Notes under the pieces: generated by a model
Database searches by the model: none
Seen by the model: only the letters and a program-made list of their open reading frames with translations
What the model was told of the DNA's origin: nothing
Part shown: in pieces, positions 14,518-22,411 of the stretch
How positions within the stretch are numbered: the stretch's first letter is position 1
Layout of the letters: each line of letters begins with the position of its first letter
NCBI GenBank assembly: GCA_017547805.1
Contig: JAFYOR010000048.1
Span: 1-38,763 of the forward strand
DNA length: 38,763 nucleotides
Source: Clostridia bacterium
GTDB lineage: Bacteria; Bacillota; Clostridia; Christensenellales; Aristaeellaceae
Direction of reading: 5' to 3'
Made by a program: the position numbers and the translations under genes

Positions 14518-15036
14518 TTACAGGTAATCCATCCACGCGCCGGGCGCTTCTTCCCGTCCGGTAAGGGATCCGTGATCCAGCAGATGCGCGAAGCTGTGCT
14601 GACGCAAAGCTTCGTATGTCACGATAGCCACGGAGTTTGACAGGTTCAGGCTTCTCGCGCCTTCCACCATCGGAATGCGGATGCAGCGGTCATACACGCG
14701 CTCAAGCAGATTCTCCGGCAATCCGCGCGACTCGCGGCCGAAGACGAGGAATACGTCCTTTGGATACTCAACCTGCGCGTAGCTTCTGGGCGCTTTGGTG
14801 CTGGCATAGTAAAACTCCGCCTGCGGATACTGCGCAAGCAGCTCGGCAAAGTCCTTATGAACGTGAACATTCACCAGATGCCAGTAATCCAACCCCGCTC
14901 TTTTCAGGTACTTATCCTCCAGCTTATAGCCAAGCGGTTCGACAAGGTGCAGTTCACTTCCCGTCGCTGCGCAGGTTCGCGCAATATTTCCTGTATTCTG
15001 TGGGATCTCCGGCTCAACGAGTACGATATGAATCAT
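14518..15036 (-). CDS. trmL: tRNA (cytidine/uridine-34 2'-O)-methyltransferase
   Basis: A SPOUT-class methyltransferase that methylates the ribose of the wobble base in tRNA-Leu isoacceptors. The 172-residue protein has the family motifs: PQNTGNIARTCAATG near the N-terminus, LVFGRESRGLP in the knot region and IPMVEGARSLNLSNSVAIV, the SAM-binding trefoil loop. ATG at 15036 lies four bases after GGAGG and begins at the conserved MIHIVLVEPEIP. An upstream in-frame ATG at 15060 would add eight residues without a better site. A tRNA-Leu gene lies elsewhere in this window (4346), but nothing links the two beyond substrate class. Confidence 0.94.
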   Translation of the reverse strand: MIHIVLVEPEIPQNTGNIARTCAATGSELHLVEPLGYKLEDKYLKRAGLDYWHLVNVHVHKDFAELLAQYPQAEFYYASTKAPRSYAQVEYPKDVFLVFGRESRGLPENLLERVYDRCIRIPMVEGARSLNLSNSVAIVTYEALRQHSFAHLLDHGSLTGREEAPGAWMDYL

Positions 15037-15104
15037 GGTTTCCTCCATGGCGTATTTCATGTTGACTCATTTTACCGCAAACAAACCAACAATGCAAGGC
15101 ACGC

Positions 15105-15134
15105 TTGACAAATCCGATCATTCTCCATTATGAT
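15105..15134 (+). promoter_or_regulatory. Promoter of the EamA transporter gene
   Basis: TTGACA (15105-15110), an 18-base spacer and TATGAT (15129-15134). It places transcription after the in-frame ATG at 15130 and so supports the later TTG start. Confidence 0.75.
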
Positions 15135-15165
15135 TAGATTTATCTTCATTTTAGGAGGTATTCTT

Positions 15166-16059
15166 TTGCAAAAGACGTTTACAAAGGCACAGGGTCTTGC
15201 GCTGCTCATTGCAGTCAACGTCTTCTGGGGGCTTTCTTTCATCTTCTCCAAAACCGTGCTTGAAGAGGGAATGCCTACGCTGACATTGGCTTTTGTGCGG
15301 TATGTGATCGTCTGTCTCCTTCTCGTTCCGCTCTGTTTGCGCACGGAAGGCAGCATTCGTCTTGGCAAATGGGCGCCGCGCGCATTTGCAACGACGCTGC
15401 TTGGAATTACCGTCTATTATTTCTTTGAATACACAGGACTTACGCTCACAACCGCATCAGCCGCTTCGCTGATCTTATCCCTTGTTCCAATGATGACACT
15501 GCTTTGGCGTGTTCTCTTTCAGCGTGAACGCATCTCCCCGCTTCGCTGGGGGACGGTCGCGCTGTCGCTGACCGGCGCTTTTTTGGTGATCGGCGCAGAT
15601 TTTACGCCCGGCAGCCGTGCGCTGCTAGGCAATCTTCTGATGGTCTGTGCGTGTCTTTGCTGGGTGGGCTATATCTTCATCTCACCCAAGCTCATGAATG
15701 CATGTTCCTCTATGCGCGTTACGACGTGGCAGGCCATCGCCGCTACTTTCACCTTTCTGCCTTTCGCCTTAGCCGAACGCAATCTCTGGGTGCCAATCTC
15801 ATCGAAGGCCTGGCTGTGCATCATCCTGCTGTCAGTCGTTTGCTCCGCCCTTTGCTATGTGCTTTATGGCATCGCTATCCGCAGTGTCGATCCGCTGACC
15901 GTATCTTTGACGATCAACATCAATCCCATTGCCGCTTGCATTGGCGGCTGGCTGTTTCTTGGCGAGCAGCTGACCGCTCTTCAGCTGCTCGGCGGCATCA
16001 TGATCATGCTTTCCGTACTACTGGATTCGCTGGCGCCGCAGATGAAAATACAGGGTTGA
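15166..16059 (+). CDS. EamA/DMT family transporter
   Basis: A 297-residue protein with about ten hydrophobic spans and two EamA repeats, typical of the drug/metabolite transporter superfamily. The repeats begin around [15 protein letters not shown] and [18 protein letters not shown]. The second ends with the conserved [18 protein letters not shown] motif. Substrates range from amino acids to nucleotides and cannot be predicted here. The start is TTG at 15166, seven bases after AGGAGG; a longer frame from ATG 15130 would begin inside the -10 box of the promoter. The stop codon lies within the -35 box of the tyrS promoter. Confidence 0.9.
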   Translation: MQKTFTKAQGLALLIAVNVFWGLSFIFSKTVLEEGMPTLTLAFVRYVIVCLLLVPLCLRTEGSIRLGKWAPRAFATTLLGITVYYFFEYTGLTLTTASAASLILSLVPMMTLLWRVLFQRERISPLRWGTVALSLTGAFLVIGADFTPGSRALLGNLLMVCACLCWVGYIFISPKLMNACSSMRVTTWQAIAATFTFLPFALAERNLWVPISSKAWLCIILLSVVCSALCYVLYGIAIRSVDPLTVSLTININPIAACIGGWLFLGEQLTALQLLGGIMIMLSVLLDSLAPQMKIQG

Positions 16060-16084
16060 CAAGGCCTTTTATTCCTCTTATAAT
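16056..16084 (+). promoter_or_regulatory. Promoter of the T-box/tyrS transcript
   Basis: TTGACA (16056-16061), 17 bases and TATAAT (16079-16084) match the consensus fully. The -35 box contains the stop codon of the preceding EamA gene. Confidence 0.88.
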
Positions 16085-16089
16085 ACGAG

Positions 16090-16356
16090 AAGACGCGAAG
16101 ATGGGAACAAGTACATCCGTCCAATCTGCTTAAGAGAACTGCCGGTCGGTGCAAGGCAGCAGCAGACGGCGCATGGAATACATCCCGGAGCTCGGCCCCG
16201 AACGTCCATCCGACCAGTAGGCCGCCGCCGGTACGCCGGATACAGCGTGCAGCCCGTGTCAGCGGGCGGTAAGGAGGTTTGCCGTAAGGCAGCCTTAAAC
16301 GGAAGTGGTACCGCGTGTTTCACGCCTTCCCGATCAAAACCCGGGAAGGCGTTTTT
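16090..16356 (+). promoter_or_regulatory. Tyrosine T-box riboswitch
   Basis: A leader RNA that senses uncharged tRNA-Tyr and controls readthrough into tyrS. The conserved T-box GTGGTACCGCG lies at 16305-16315. A UAC Tyr codon in the stem I region (GAACAAGTACATC, 16112-16114) is a good specifier candidate. The long stem I and stems II/III fill about 200 bases, and the intrinsic terminator at 16322-16356 follows. Binding of uncharged tRNA-Tyr would favour the antiterminator. The neighbouring tyrosyl-tRNA synthetase gene confirms the amino acid. Confidence 0.93.
16322..16356 (+). terminator. T-box-controlled terminator before tyrS
   Basis: Perfect 11-bp stem ACGCCTTCCCG/CGGGAAGGCGT (16322-16332 with 16342-16352) with a run of T. 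It is the alternative to the T-box antiterminator. Confidence 0.92.
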
Positions 16357-16393
16357 GTATGCTTTCCCCATCATTAACAGGAGGGATTCCCCT

Positions 16394-17632
16394 ATGTCTC
16401 AGCACATTCTTGACATCCTCAAGGATCGCGGCTTTCTGGCCCAGATGACCTACCCGGAAGAGCTCTACGAGCAGCTCAAGAATCCGACCACCTTCTACGT
16501 TGGCTTTGACCCGACCGCCGATTCTCTGCACATTGGTCATTACATCCCGATCATGGCGATGGCGCACATGCAGAAGGCCGGTCACAAGCCGATCGCGCTG
16601 ATGGGCGGCGGCACCGCGATGATCGGCGACCCGTCCGGCAAGACTGACATGCGCAAGATGATGACCGTTGAAACCATTGATGACAACGTTGCCCACATCA
16701 AGCAGCAGATGAGCCGCTTCCTCGACTTCTCTGAGGGTCAGGCGATCATCGTCAACAACGGCGACTGGCTGCGTCACCTGAACTTCATCGAGTTCATGCG
16801 CGACATCGGCTCTGCCTTCTCCGTCAACAAGATGCTCACCGCTGACTGCTACAAGGCGCGCATGGCGACAGACAACGGCCTCTCTTTCCTTGAGTTCACC
16901 TACATGCTCATGCAGAGCTACGACTTCCTCGAGCTCTTCAAGCGCTACGGCTGCCGCCTGCAGATGGGCGGCAACGACCAGTGGAGCAACATGCTCGGCG
17001 GCGCCGATCTCATCCGCCGCAAGGAGCAGACCGCTGCGTTCGCCTGCACCTTCCAGCTTCTCCTCACCCACGACGGCCGCAAGATGGGCAAGACAGAGAA
17101 GGGTGCTCTCTGGCTGGATGCCAAGAAGACCACGCCCTATGACTTCTATCAGTACTGGCGCAACGTCGATGACAGCGATGTGGAAAAGTGCCTCGGTCTG
17201 CTGACCTTCCTGCCGATGGAAGAGGTTCGCCGTCTGGGCGCGCTGGAAGGCAGCGCCATCAATGAAGCGAAAAAGGTGCTTGCATACGAAGTCACCAAGC
17301 TCGTTCATGGCGAAGAAGAAGCCATCAAGGCGCAGGAGGCTGCCGCCGCCCTCTTTGGCGGCGCCGGCATGGGCGGCTCCATCCCCACCACCGAGATCAC
17401 CCGCGAACAGCTCGCTGCTGATGCGCGCGTGACCACGCTGCTCGTTGCTTCCAAGATCGCTGCATCCAACTCCGCTGCACGTCGCCTGATTGAGGGCGGC
17501 GGCGTGTCCGTCAACGATCAGAAGATCGACAAGAGCGAAGTGAACGCCGTGGTGACCGAGGACATGTTCACCGGTGACGGACTGATGCTCAAGAGCGGCA
17601 AGAAGAAGTTCCATCTCTTCGTTCTCAAGTAA
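16394..17632 (+). CDS. tyrS: Tyrosyl-tRNA synthetase
   Basis: It charges tRNA-Tyr. The 412-residue class I synthetase has the HIGH motif as DSLHIGHY (43-50) and the KMSKS-like loop as KMGKT (230-234). A C-terminal S4 RNA-binding domain occupies about residues 345-412, including [20 protein letters not shown] at 16394 follows AGGAGG and lies after the T-box terminator. The frame also runs upstream to 16247, but that part is leader RNA. Strong codon bias suggests high expression. Regulation is by the tyrosine T-box. Confidence 0.97.
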   Translation: MSQHILDILKDRGFLAQMTYPEELYEQLKNPTTFYVGFDPTADSLHIGHYIPIMAMAHMQKAGHKPIALMGGGTAMIGDPSGKTDMRKMMTVETIDDNVAHIKQQMSRFLDFSEGQAIIVNNGDWLRHLNFIEFMRDIGSAFSVNKMLTADCYKARMATDNGLSFLEFTYMLMQSYDFLELFKRYGCRLQMGGNDQWSNMLGGADLIRRKEQTAAFACTFQLLLTHDGRKMGKTEKGALWLDAKKTTPYDFYQYWRNVDDSDVEKCLGLLTFLPMEEVRRLGALEGSAINEAKKVLAYEVTKLVHGEEEAIKAQEAAAALFGGAGMGGSIPTTEITREQLAADARVTTLLVASKIAASNSAARRLIEGGGVSVNDQKIDKSEVNAVVTEDMFTGDGLMLKSGKKKFHLFVLK

Positions 17633-17650
17633 TCCTTGCTACAAATTCAG

Positions 17651-17678
17651 AAAGGGAGGGACTTCCCCTCCCTTTTCT
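17651..17678 (+). terminator. Terminator of tyrS
   Basis: Ten-bp stem AAAGGGAGGG/CCCTCCCTTT (17651-17660 with 17666-17675) with a TTTT tail. Confidence 0.85.
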
Positions 17679-17711
17679 TCCATCAACTCCCTGTGCAGGA
17701 AGGAAACAAAC

Positions 17712-18356
17712 ATGGCAGAACAGCTCGCTTACAAAACGCTGCGTGAAGAAAATTCCGCAGAATTCATCATCAACAAGTCACGTTTCATTGGCTACGGCTG
17801 TCCCTGTCAGACGGAGGAGGAAGCGCTGGCTTTCCTCGCCCGCATTCGCCAGAAGCACAAGGATGCTACCCATAACTGCTATGCTTACATCATCGGGCTA
17901 AACTCTGGCATCATGCGCTATAATGATGACGGCGAACCCGGCGGTACGGCAGGCATGCCGATTATTGAAGTCATGAAGGCGCGCGGCGTCGTCAACTGCG
18001 CCGTCGTCGTCACCCGCTATTTTGGCGGCGTCCTTCTTGGCGCAGGCGGACTTGTTCGCGCCTACGCACAGGGCAGTAAAACCGCGCTTGATGCAGCCGG
18101 CGTTGTGGTGATGGAAAAGAGCGCGCGCCACATGGTTGAGGTTGATTATTCCACATGGCAGCGTCTTGAGTATTTCCTGCGCAGCGCGCCGGTCATTATT
18201 GAGCATACGGAATTCGGCGCAAGTGTTGTCTGTACGCTGATGGTTCGCAAGGCAGACGAGGCGCATCTGCTTTCCGAAATCACGCGGGTTACAGACGGTG
18301 TGGCTGAAACGCTTCCGGAAGATGAGCTCTTCTATCCGTGGCCATCAGAAGATTGA
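17712..18356 (+). CDS. yigZ: YigZ/IMPACT family protein
   Basis: The 214-residue protein has the UPF0029/IMPACT N-terminal domain with KSRFIGYGCPC, ATHNCYAYIIG, NDDGEPGGTAGMPI and VVTRYFGGVLLGAGGLVRAY, all diagnostic. A smaller C-terminal domain (about 140-214) is of the DUF1949 type. The eukaryotic relative IMPACT regulates the kinase Gcn2; the bacterial role is unclear. A GGAAGGAAAC site lies before the ATG at 17712. It follows the tyrS terminator by about 35 bases with no strong promoter of its own, so it may depend partly on readthrough. Confidence 0.92.
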   Translation: MAEQLAYKTLREENSAEFIINKSRFIGYGCPCQTEEEALAFLARIRQKHKDATHNCYAYIIGLNSGIMRYNDDGEPGGTAGMPIIEVMKARGVVNCAVVVTRYFGGVLLGAGGLVRAYAQGSKTALDAAGVVVMEKSARHMVEVDYSTWQRLEYFLRSAPVIIEHTEFGASVVCTLMVRKADEAHLLSEITRVTDGVAETLPEDELFYPWPSED

Positions 18357-18364
18357 TGAATCAC

Positions 18365-18400
18365 AAAAGACGGCTTTGGTGTTATCCAAGCCGTCTTTTC
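18365..18400 (+). terminator. Terminator of yigZ
   Basis: AAAAGACGGCTT pairs with AAGCCGTCTTTT (18365-18376 with 18388-18399), extended through one bulged base, followed by a T-rich tail. Confidence 0.85.
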
Positions 18401-18464
18401 TATTTTTCTGAGTAATTTGTTTCTTTCGCGAACGTGGACAATACGACGCAATATTGTTCAAAAC

Positions 18465-18493
18465 AAAAAAGAGACCGTCGGTCGGACGATCTC
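18465..18493 (-). terminator. Terminator of the decarboxylase operon
   Basis: Minus-strand stem GAGATCGTC/GACGGTCTC followed by TTTTTT, 15 bases after the stop codon of the OadA-like gene. Confidence 0.85.
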
Positions 18494-18507
18494 CTTTTGT
18501 TATCGGA

Positions 18508-19905
18508 TTACACCGGCATCGTCTGGGTAGCCGGATCGTACATTGTCTGATCGATCTTCAGCTGCTGTGCCTGACGATACTGGAAGAACTTCGGCGCAAC
18601 CTTCGGGAAGAGCGCATAGGACAGAACGTCCTCTTCCTGCGTGTAGTATTCGCGGATCTCTTCGCGATACTTATCCATTTCCGGCTTGATCTGGTCAGCC
18701 GGACGGCAGGTGATGACTTCCTGATCGCCGATAGCGAGCCTGCGGACTTCCTCGTTGACCTCAGCCGGCAGACGACCATATTCGCCGCGCAGCAGACCCT
18801 TGGACTCCGTCGGGAAGGTCTTATAGCGGCCGAACAGAACGTTCATAACCGCCTGAGTGCCGACGATCTGAGAGGTCGGGGTAACCAGCGGCGGATAACC
18901 GAAGTCCTTGCGGACGCGCGGAATCTCAGCCAGAACCTCATAGTACTTGTCCATGGCGTTGAACTGCTTGAGCTGACCAATCATGTTGGAGAGCATGCCG
19001 CCCGGAACCTGATACTTCAGGGTGTTGGCGTCAACGCGCAGCACCTTGCCCGCATCCAGCCAGCCATCCTTTTCAAGACGCTCGGCGACCTTGCGGAAAT
19101 GCACGGCGCACTCGTTCATCATGTCCATATCCAGACCCGGATCATACTCGGTGCCGCGCAGAACAGCGCACAGGGATTCGGTCGCCGGCTGAGCAGTACC
19201 TTCGGCCATCGGGGACAGCGCGGTATCGACGATATCGCAGCCGGCTTCGATCGCCTTAAGGATGGTCATCGCGCCGGTACCGGCGGTATTGTGGGTATGC
19301 AGGTGAATCGGAAGCTTGGTGTTGGCCTTGAGCTTCTTGACGAGGCTGTAGGCATCATACGGCAGCAGCAGGTTCGCCATGTCCTTGATGCAGATGGTGT
19401 CCGCGCCGAGCGCCTCGATCTGCTTGGCCAGCTCGACGAAGTACTCCTCAGTGTGCACCGGGCTGATGGTGTAGCTGATCGCGATTTCCGCGATGCCGCC
19501 GTACTTCTTGCAGGCCTTGACCGCCGCTTCCATGTTGCGCAGGTCGTTGAGCGCGTCGAAGATACGGATGATCTCGATGCCGTTCTCAATGGCCTTCTTC
19601 ACGAAAGCGTCGACAACGTCGTCGGCATAGTGCTTGTAGCCCAGAATGTTCTGGCCGCGAAGCAGCATCTGCAGCTTCGTGTTGGGCATTGCCTTCTTGA
19701 GCTGGCGCAGGCGCTCCCACGGATCTTCGTTCAGGAAGCGCATGCAGCAGTCAAAGGTCGCGCCGCCCCAGCACTCAACAGAGTAGTAGCCGACCTTATC
19801 CAGCTTCGCAGCGACGGGCAGCATCTCGTCCAGGCGCATACGGGTCGCAGCCTGAGACTGATGCGCGTCGCGCAGAATGGTATCGGTGATACGCACCTTT
19901 CCCAT
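18508..19905 (-). CDS. oadA: OadA/5S-type carboxyltransferase subunit without biotin domain
   Basis: This cytoplasmic subunit moves carboxyl between oxaloacetate/pyruvate and biotin. The 465-residue TIM-barrel protein has DTILRDAHQSQAATRMR (8-24), the metal-site HLHTHNTAGTGAM, the catalytic-lysine segment TICIKDMANLLLPYDA and the pyruvate-carboxylase-like LLRGQNILGYKHY. Oxaloacetate decarboxylase alpha subunits usually end in a biotinyl domain. Here it is absent and biotin is carried by the separate protein at 21473-21901, as in the 5S subunit of transcarboxylase. It is the last gene of a five-gene operon. The start at 19905 follows an AAGGAGG site. Either oxaloacetate decarboxylation or pyruvate carboxylation by transcarboxylation is possible. 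Confidence 0.93.
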   Translation of the reverse strand: MGKVRITDTILRDAHQSQAATRMRLDEMLPVAAKLDKVGYYSVECWGGATFDCCMRFLNEDPWERLRQLKKAMPNTKLQMLLRGQNILGYKHYADDVVDAFVKKAIENGIEIIRIFDALNDLRNMEAAVKACKKYGGIAEIAISYTISPVHTEEYFVELAKQIEALGADTICIKDMANLLLPYDAYSLVKKLKANTKLPIHLHTHNTAGTGAMTILKAIEAGCDIVDTALSPMAEGTAQPATESLCAVLRGTEYDPGLDMDMMNECAVHFRKVAERLEKDGWLDAGKVLRVDANTLKYQVPGGMLSNMIGQLKQFNAMDKYYEVLAEIPRVRKDFGYPPLVTPTSQIVGTQAVMNVLFGRYKTFPTESKGLLRGEYGRLPAEVNEEVRRLAIGDQEVITCRPADQIKPEMDKYREEIREYYTQEEDVLSYALFPKVAPKFFQYRQAQQLKIDQTMYDPATQTMPV

Positions 19906-19992
19906 ATCGAAAATTCCTCCTTAAGTCTCTCCCCGCCGCTACGGGCGGGAAAGCCGCGCGCGGAAAACCGCGCGCTGGCTGTTGGTCCGTAA

Positions 19993-21432
19993 TTAGCCGA
20001 ACATGGAGATGAACACGCCCGCGGCAACGGCAGAGCCGATAACACCAGCAACGTTCGGGCCCATGGCATGCATGAGCAGGAAGTTGGCCGGGTTCTCCGC
20101 CTGACCGACCTTCTGGGAAACACGCGCCGCCATCGGAACGGCGGAAACGCCGGCAGAACCGATCAGCGGGTTGATCTTGCCGCCGGTCAGCTTGCACAGC
20201 AGGTTGCCCAGCAGAACGCCGCCCGCGGTGCCGCCGCCAAAGGCCGCGACGCCCAGAACGATGATTTTGATGGTTTCAAGCTGCAGGAAGGTATCGGCCT
20301 TGGCAGTCGCGCCGACGGTGAAGCCGAGGAAGATCGTAACGATGTTCATCAGCTCGTTCTGCGCGGTCTTGCAAAGACGATCCGCAACGCCGGACTCCTT
20401 GAAGAGGTTGCCCAGCATAAGGCTACCGATCAGCGGAGCGGCGGAAGGCAGCATGAGGGAAACGATAACGGTAACGGCGATCGGGAAGATGATCTTTTCC
20501 GCCTTGGAAACCGGGCGAAGAACACCCATAACGATCTTACGGTCCGCTTCCTTGGTCAGCGCCTTCATGATCGGCGGCTGAATAACCGGAACGAGCGCCA
20601 TGTAGGAATACGCAGCGATCGCAATCGGACCAAGGAGGCCCGGAGCGAGCTTAGTGGTGACGTAGATGGCGGTCGGGCCGTCCGCGCCGCCGATGATGCC
20701 GATGGCACCCGCTTCAGCCGGAGAGAAGCCCAGCAGCAGCGCGACGAGGAAGGCAGCGAAGATACCCAGCTGCGCGGCAGCGCCCAGCAGCAGGGAGATC
20801 GGGTTGGCGATCAGCGGAGCGAAGTCGGTCATCGCGCCAACGCCCATGAAGATGAGCGGCGGGAAGATGCCCAGCTTGACGCCCTGATACAGGTAGTAAA
20901 GCAGACCGCCGTTCTGTTTGACATACTGATAGCCAACCAGAACATCGCCATTATAGATCGGCACACCGTTCTTGCCGTGGTACACCGGATTGGAGATGAT
21001 CTCGTAGATCGGCTCATCCATGATGCCAGCCAGCGGCAGGTTGGTCATGAGCATACCGAAAGCGATCGGCATGAGCAGCAGCGGCTCAAACTGCTTAACA
21101 ATCGCCAGATAGAGCAGCACGAAGGAGATGAGGATCATCAGCGCGCTCTTCCAGTTGCCAGTGAGAATGTCGTAGATACCGGAATCCTTGACGATACCGG
21201 CGATGGTGCCGCCGATGGTGAAGTCGGCGATCGCCTGCTCAAGGGAACCGATGGCGCCCTCAGCCTCTTCATCGACGTAAACGGGAATCAGTTCAGCCGG
21301 ATCGCTGACCAGTGTGGCAAACGCACGGGTCTCGGCGACTTCGGCGGCGGGCTGGGCCACTTCCTCAGCCATGCACGGCAGCACGAACAGCATGCAGCAC
21401 AGCAGAGCGAGGACACACAGAATCTTTTTCAC
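19993..21432 (-). CDS. oadB: Na+-translocating decarboxylase beta subunit (OadB/MmdB/GcdB) with N-terminal signal-like segment
   Basis: The integral membrane subunit that decarboxylates carboxybiotin and exports Na+. The 479-residue protein has about ten spans. Family motifs include [20 protein letters not shown], containing the conserved Gly-Ala-Asp-Gly-Pro with the key aspartate, and the C-terminal [19 protein letters not shown]. The start is GTG at 21432 after AAAGGGG. Unlike classical OadB it begins with a signal-peptide-like segment ([18 protein letters not shown], then CMAEE) and about 70 further residues before the first beta-family span, so it may have an extracytoplasmic N-terminal region. 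It lies between the biotin carrier and the OadA-like gene. Confidence 0.93.
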   Translation of the reverse strand: MKKILCVLALLCCMLFVLPCMAEEVAQPAAEVAETRAFATLVSDPAELIPVYVDEEAEGAIGSLEQAIADFTIGGTIAGIVKDSGIYDILTGNWKSALMILISFVLLYLAIVKQFEPLLLMPIAFGMLMTNLPLAGIMDEPIYEIISNPVYHGKNGVPIYNGDVLVGYQYVKQNGGLLYYLYQGVKLGIFPPLIFMGVGAMTDFAPLIANPISLLLGAAAQLGIFAAFLVALLLGFSPAEAGAIGIIGGADGPTAIYVTTKLAPGLLGPIAIAAYSYMALVPVIQPPIMKALTKEADRKIVMGVLRPVSKAEKIIFPIAVTVIVSLMLPSAAPLIGSLMLGNLFKESGVADRLCKTAQNELMNIVTIFLGFTVGATAKADTFLQLETIKIIVLGVAAFGGGTAGGVLLGNLLCKLTGGKINPLIGSAGVSAVPMAARVSQKVGQAENPANFLLMHAMGPNVAGVIGSAVAAGVFISMFG

Positions 21433-21472
21433 AGCGTATAACCCCTTTGCTTTTGCTTTAGGCTTTCGCGAA

Positions 21473-21901
21473 TTACTCGAGAACGACCAGCGCGTCGCCG
21501 GTGTTGACAGTCGCGCCCTTGGTGCAGGCAACCTGAGCGACCTTGCCGTCGCGCGGAGCCATGATCTCGTTCTCCATCTTCATGGCCTCAAGAACGACCA
21601 GGACGTCGCCCTTCTTGACCATCTGGCCGGCAGCAACCTTCACGTCGAGGATGTTGCCCGGCATCGGCGCATTGATCTTTTCACCGCCGGCGACGGGAGC
21701 CGGAGCGGCAGCCGGAGCCGGAGCAGCAGCCGGAGCCGGGGCCGGGGCCGGAGCGGGAGCAGCAACAGGAGCCGGAGCGGCAACAGGAGCCGGAGCGGCG
21801 ACCGGGGCGGGAGCAGCGACGACCGGAGCAGCGCCGGCGGCGACTTCTTCAACAGCAACCTGATAAGCAACACCGTTGACGGTAATGACAAAATTACGCA
21901 T
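21473..21901 (-). CDS. Biotin carboxyl carrier protein with Ala-Pro linker
   Basis: The 142-residue carrier holds biotin and shuttles carboxyl groups between the carboxyltransferases and the beta subunit. Residues 1-20 form a short docking segment ([20 protein letters not shown]), 21-71 a very regular Ala-Pro-Val linker and 72-142 the biotinyl domain with EAMKMEN. The biotinylated lysine is K108. It resembles the 1.3S subunit of transcarboxylase and the gamma/delta carrier of methylmalonyl- and glutaconyl-CoA decarboxylases. GGAGG precedes the ATG at 21901. The linker DNA is a short-period repeat and likely prone to length change. Confidence 0.94.
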   Translation of the reverse strand: MRNFVITVNGVAYQVAVEEVAAGAAPVVAAPAPVAAPAPVAAPAPVAAPAPAPAPAPAAAPAPAAAPAPVAGGEKINAPMPGNILDVKVAAGQMVKKGDVLVVLEAMKMENEIMAPRDGKVAQVACTKGATVNTGDALVVLE

Positions 21902-22015
21902 AATGGATTTCCTCCTAATATTATATGGTCGTGTTGTTTGTTGTTATTATGGCTCGCGGCCTCGGGTATTCAGGTATAACAATTGCAAACCCGATTCATC
22001 GAAGCCGCGAAGCGG

Positions 22016-22393
22016 TTACATTCTGCTGTAGACCTGCTCCTCGCGGCCGGCGCGGTTCCACGCGGGCGCGTTGGAGATGCGGCGGATGGAGCGCACGACG
22101 AACTGCGGCTGAGCGCTCTTCTTCTCGCCCTTCGCCTCGGCTTCCTTTTCAAGGACGGTAGCGATAGCCGCGGTGATGACAGCGACGACTTCCTCGTTGC
22201 CCATCGCGGTGGTATCGATGACGATCGGCGTTACCTTCGGCTGCGGACGAAAGGAACCCAGCAGATCACCGGTGTTCACACCCGCAAGTACCTTTTCCAT
22301 CGCTTTGATCAGGCCGATCAGAATAACCAGGCCGGTGAAAACCGTCAGCATGCCGACGAAAGCGACGGACAGACCATAGAACAAAACATTCAT
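22016..22393 (-). CDS. oadG: OadG-type gamma subunit of the Na+ pump decarboxylase
   Basis: The 125-residue protein has one N-terminal membrane span (VAFVGMLTVFTGLVILIGLI, about 10-29). A charged middle region includes EEVVAVITAAIATVLEKEAEA, and the basic/aromatic end SIRRISNAPAWNRAGREEQ is typical of OadG/MmdD proteins. The subunit assembles the complex by joining the carboxyltransferase to the membrane beta subunit. It starts 18 bases after the MmdA-like gene, so the two are co-transcribed and perhaps translationally coupled. GGAGG precedes the ATG at 22393. Confidence 0.88.
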   Translation of the reverse strand: MNVLFYGLSVAFVGMLTVFTGLVILIGLIKAMEKVLAGVNTGDLLGSFRPQPKVTPIVIDTTAMGNEEVVAVITAAIATVLEKEAEAKGEKKSAQPQFVVRSIRRISNAPAWNRAGREEQVYSRM

Positions 22394-22411
22394 TTGTTAA
22401 TTCCTCCCTGA

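Noticed and set aside
16247-16393. N-terminal extension of tyrosyl-tRNA synthetase
   Set aside because: The open frame passes through the T-box and terminator; the true start at 16394 has a strong ribosome binding site and matches the family.
21543-21863. Ala/Gly-rich protein on the plus strand opposite the biotin carrier linker
   Set aside because: It is the antisense reading of the Ala-Pro linker repeat and has no start signals.
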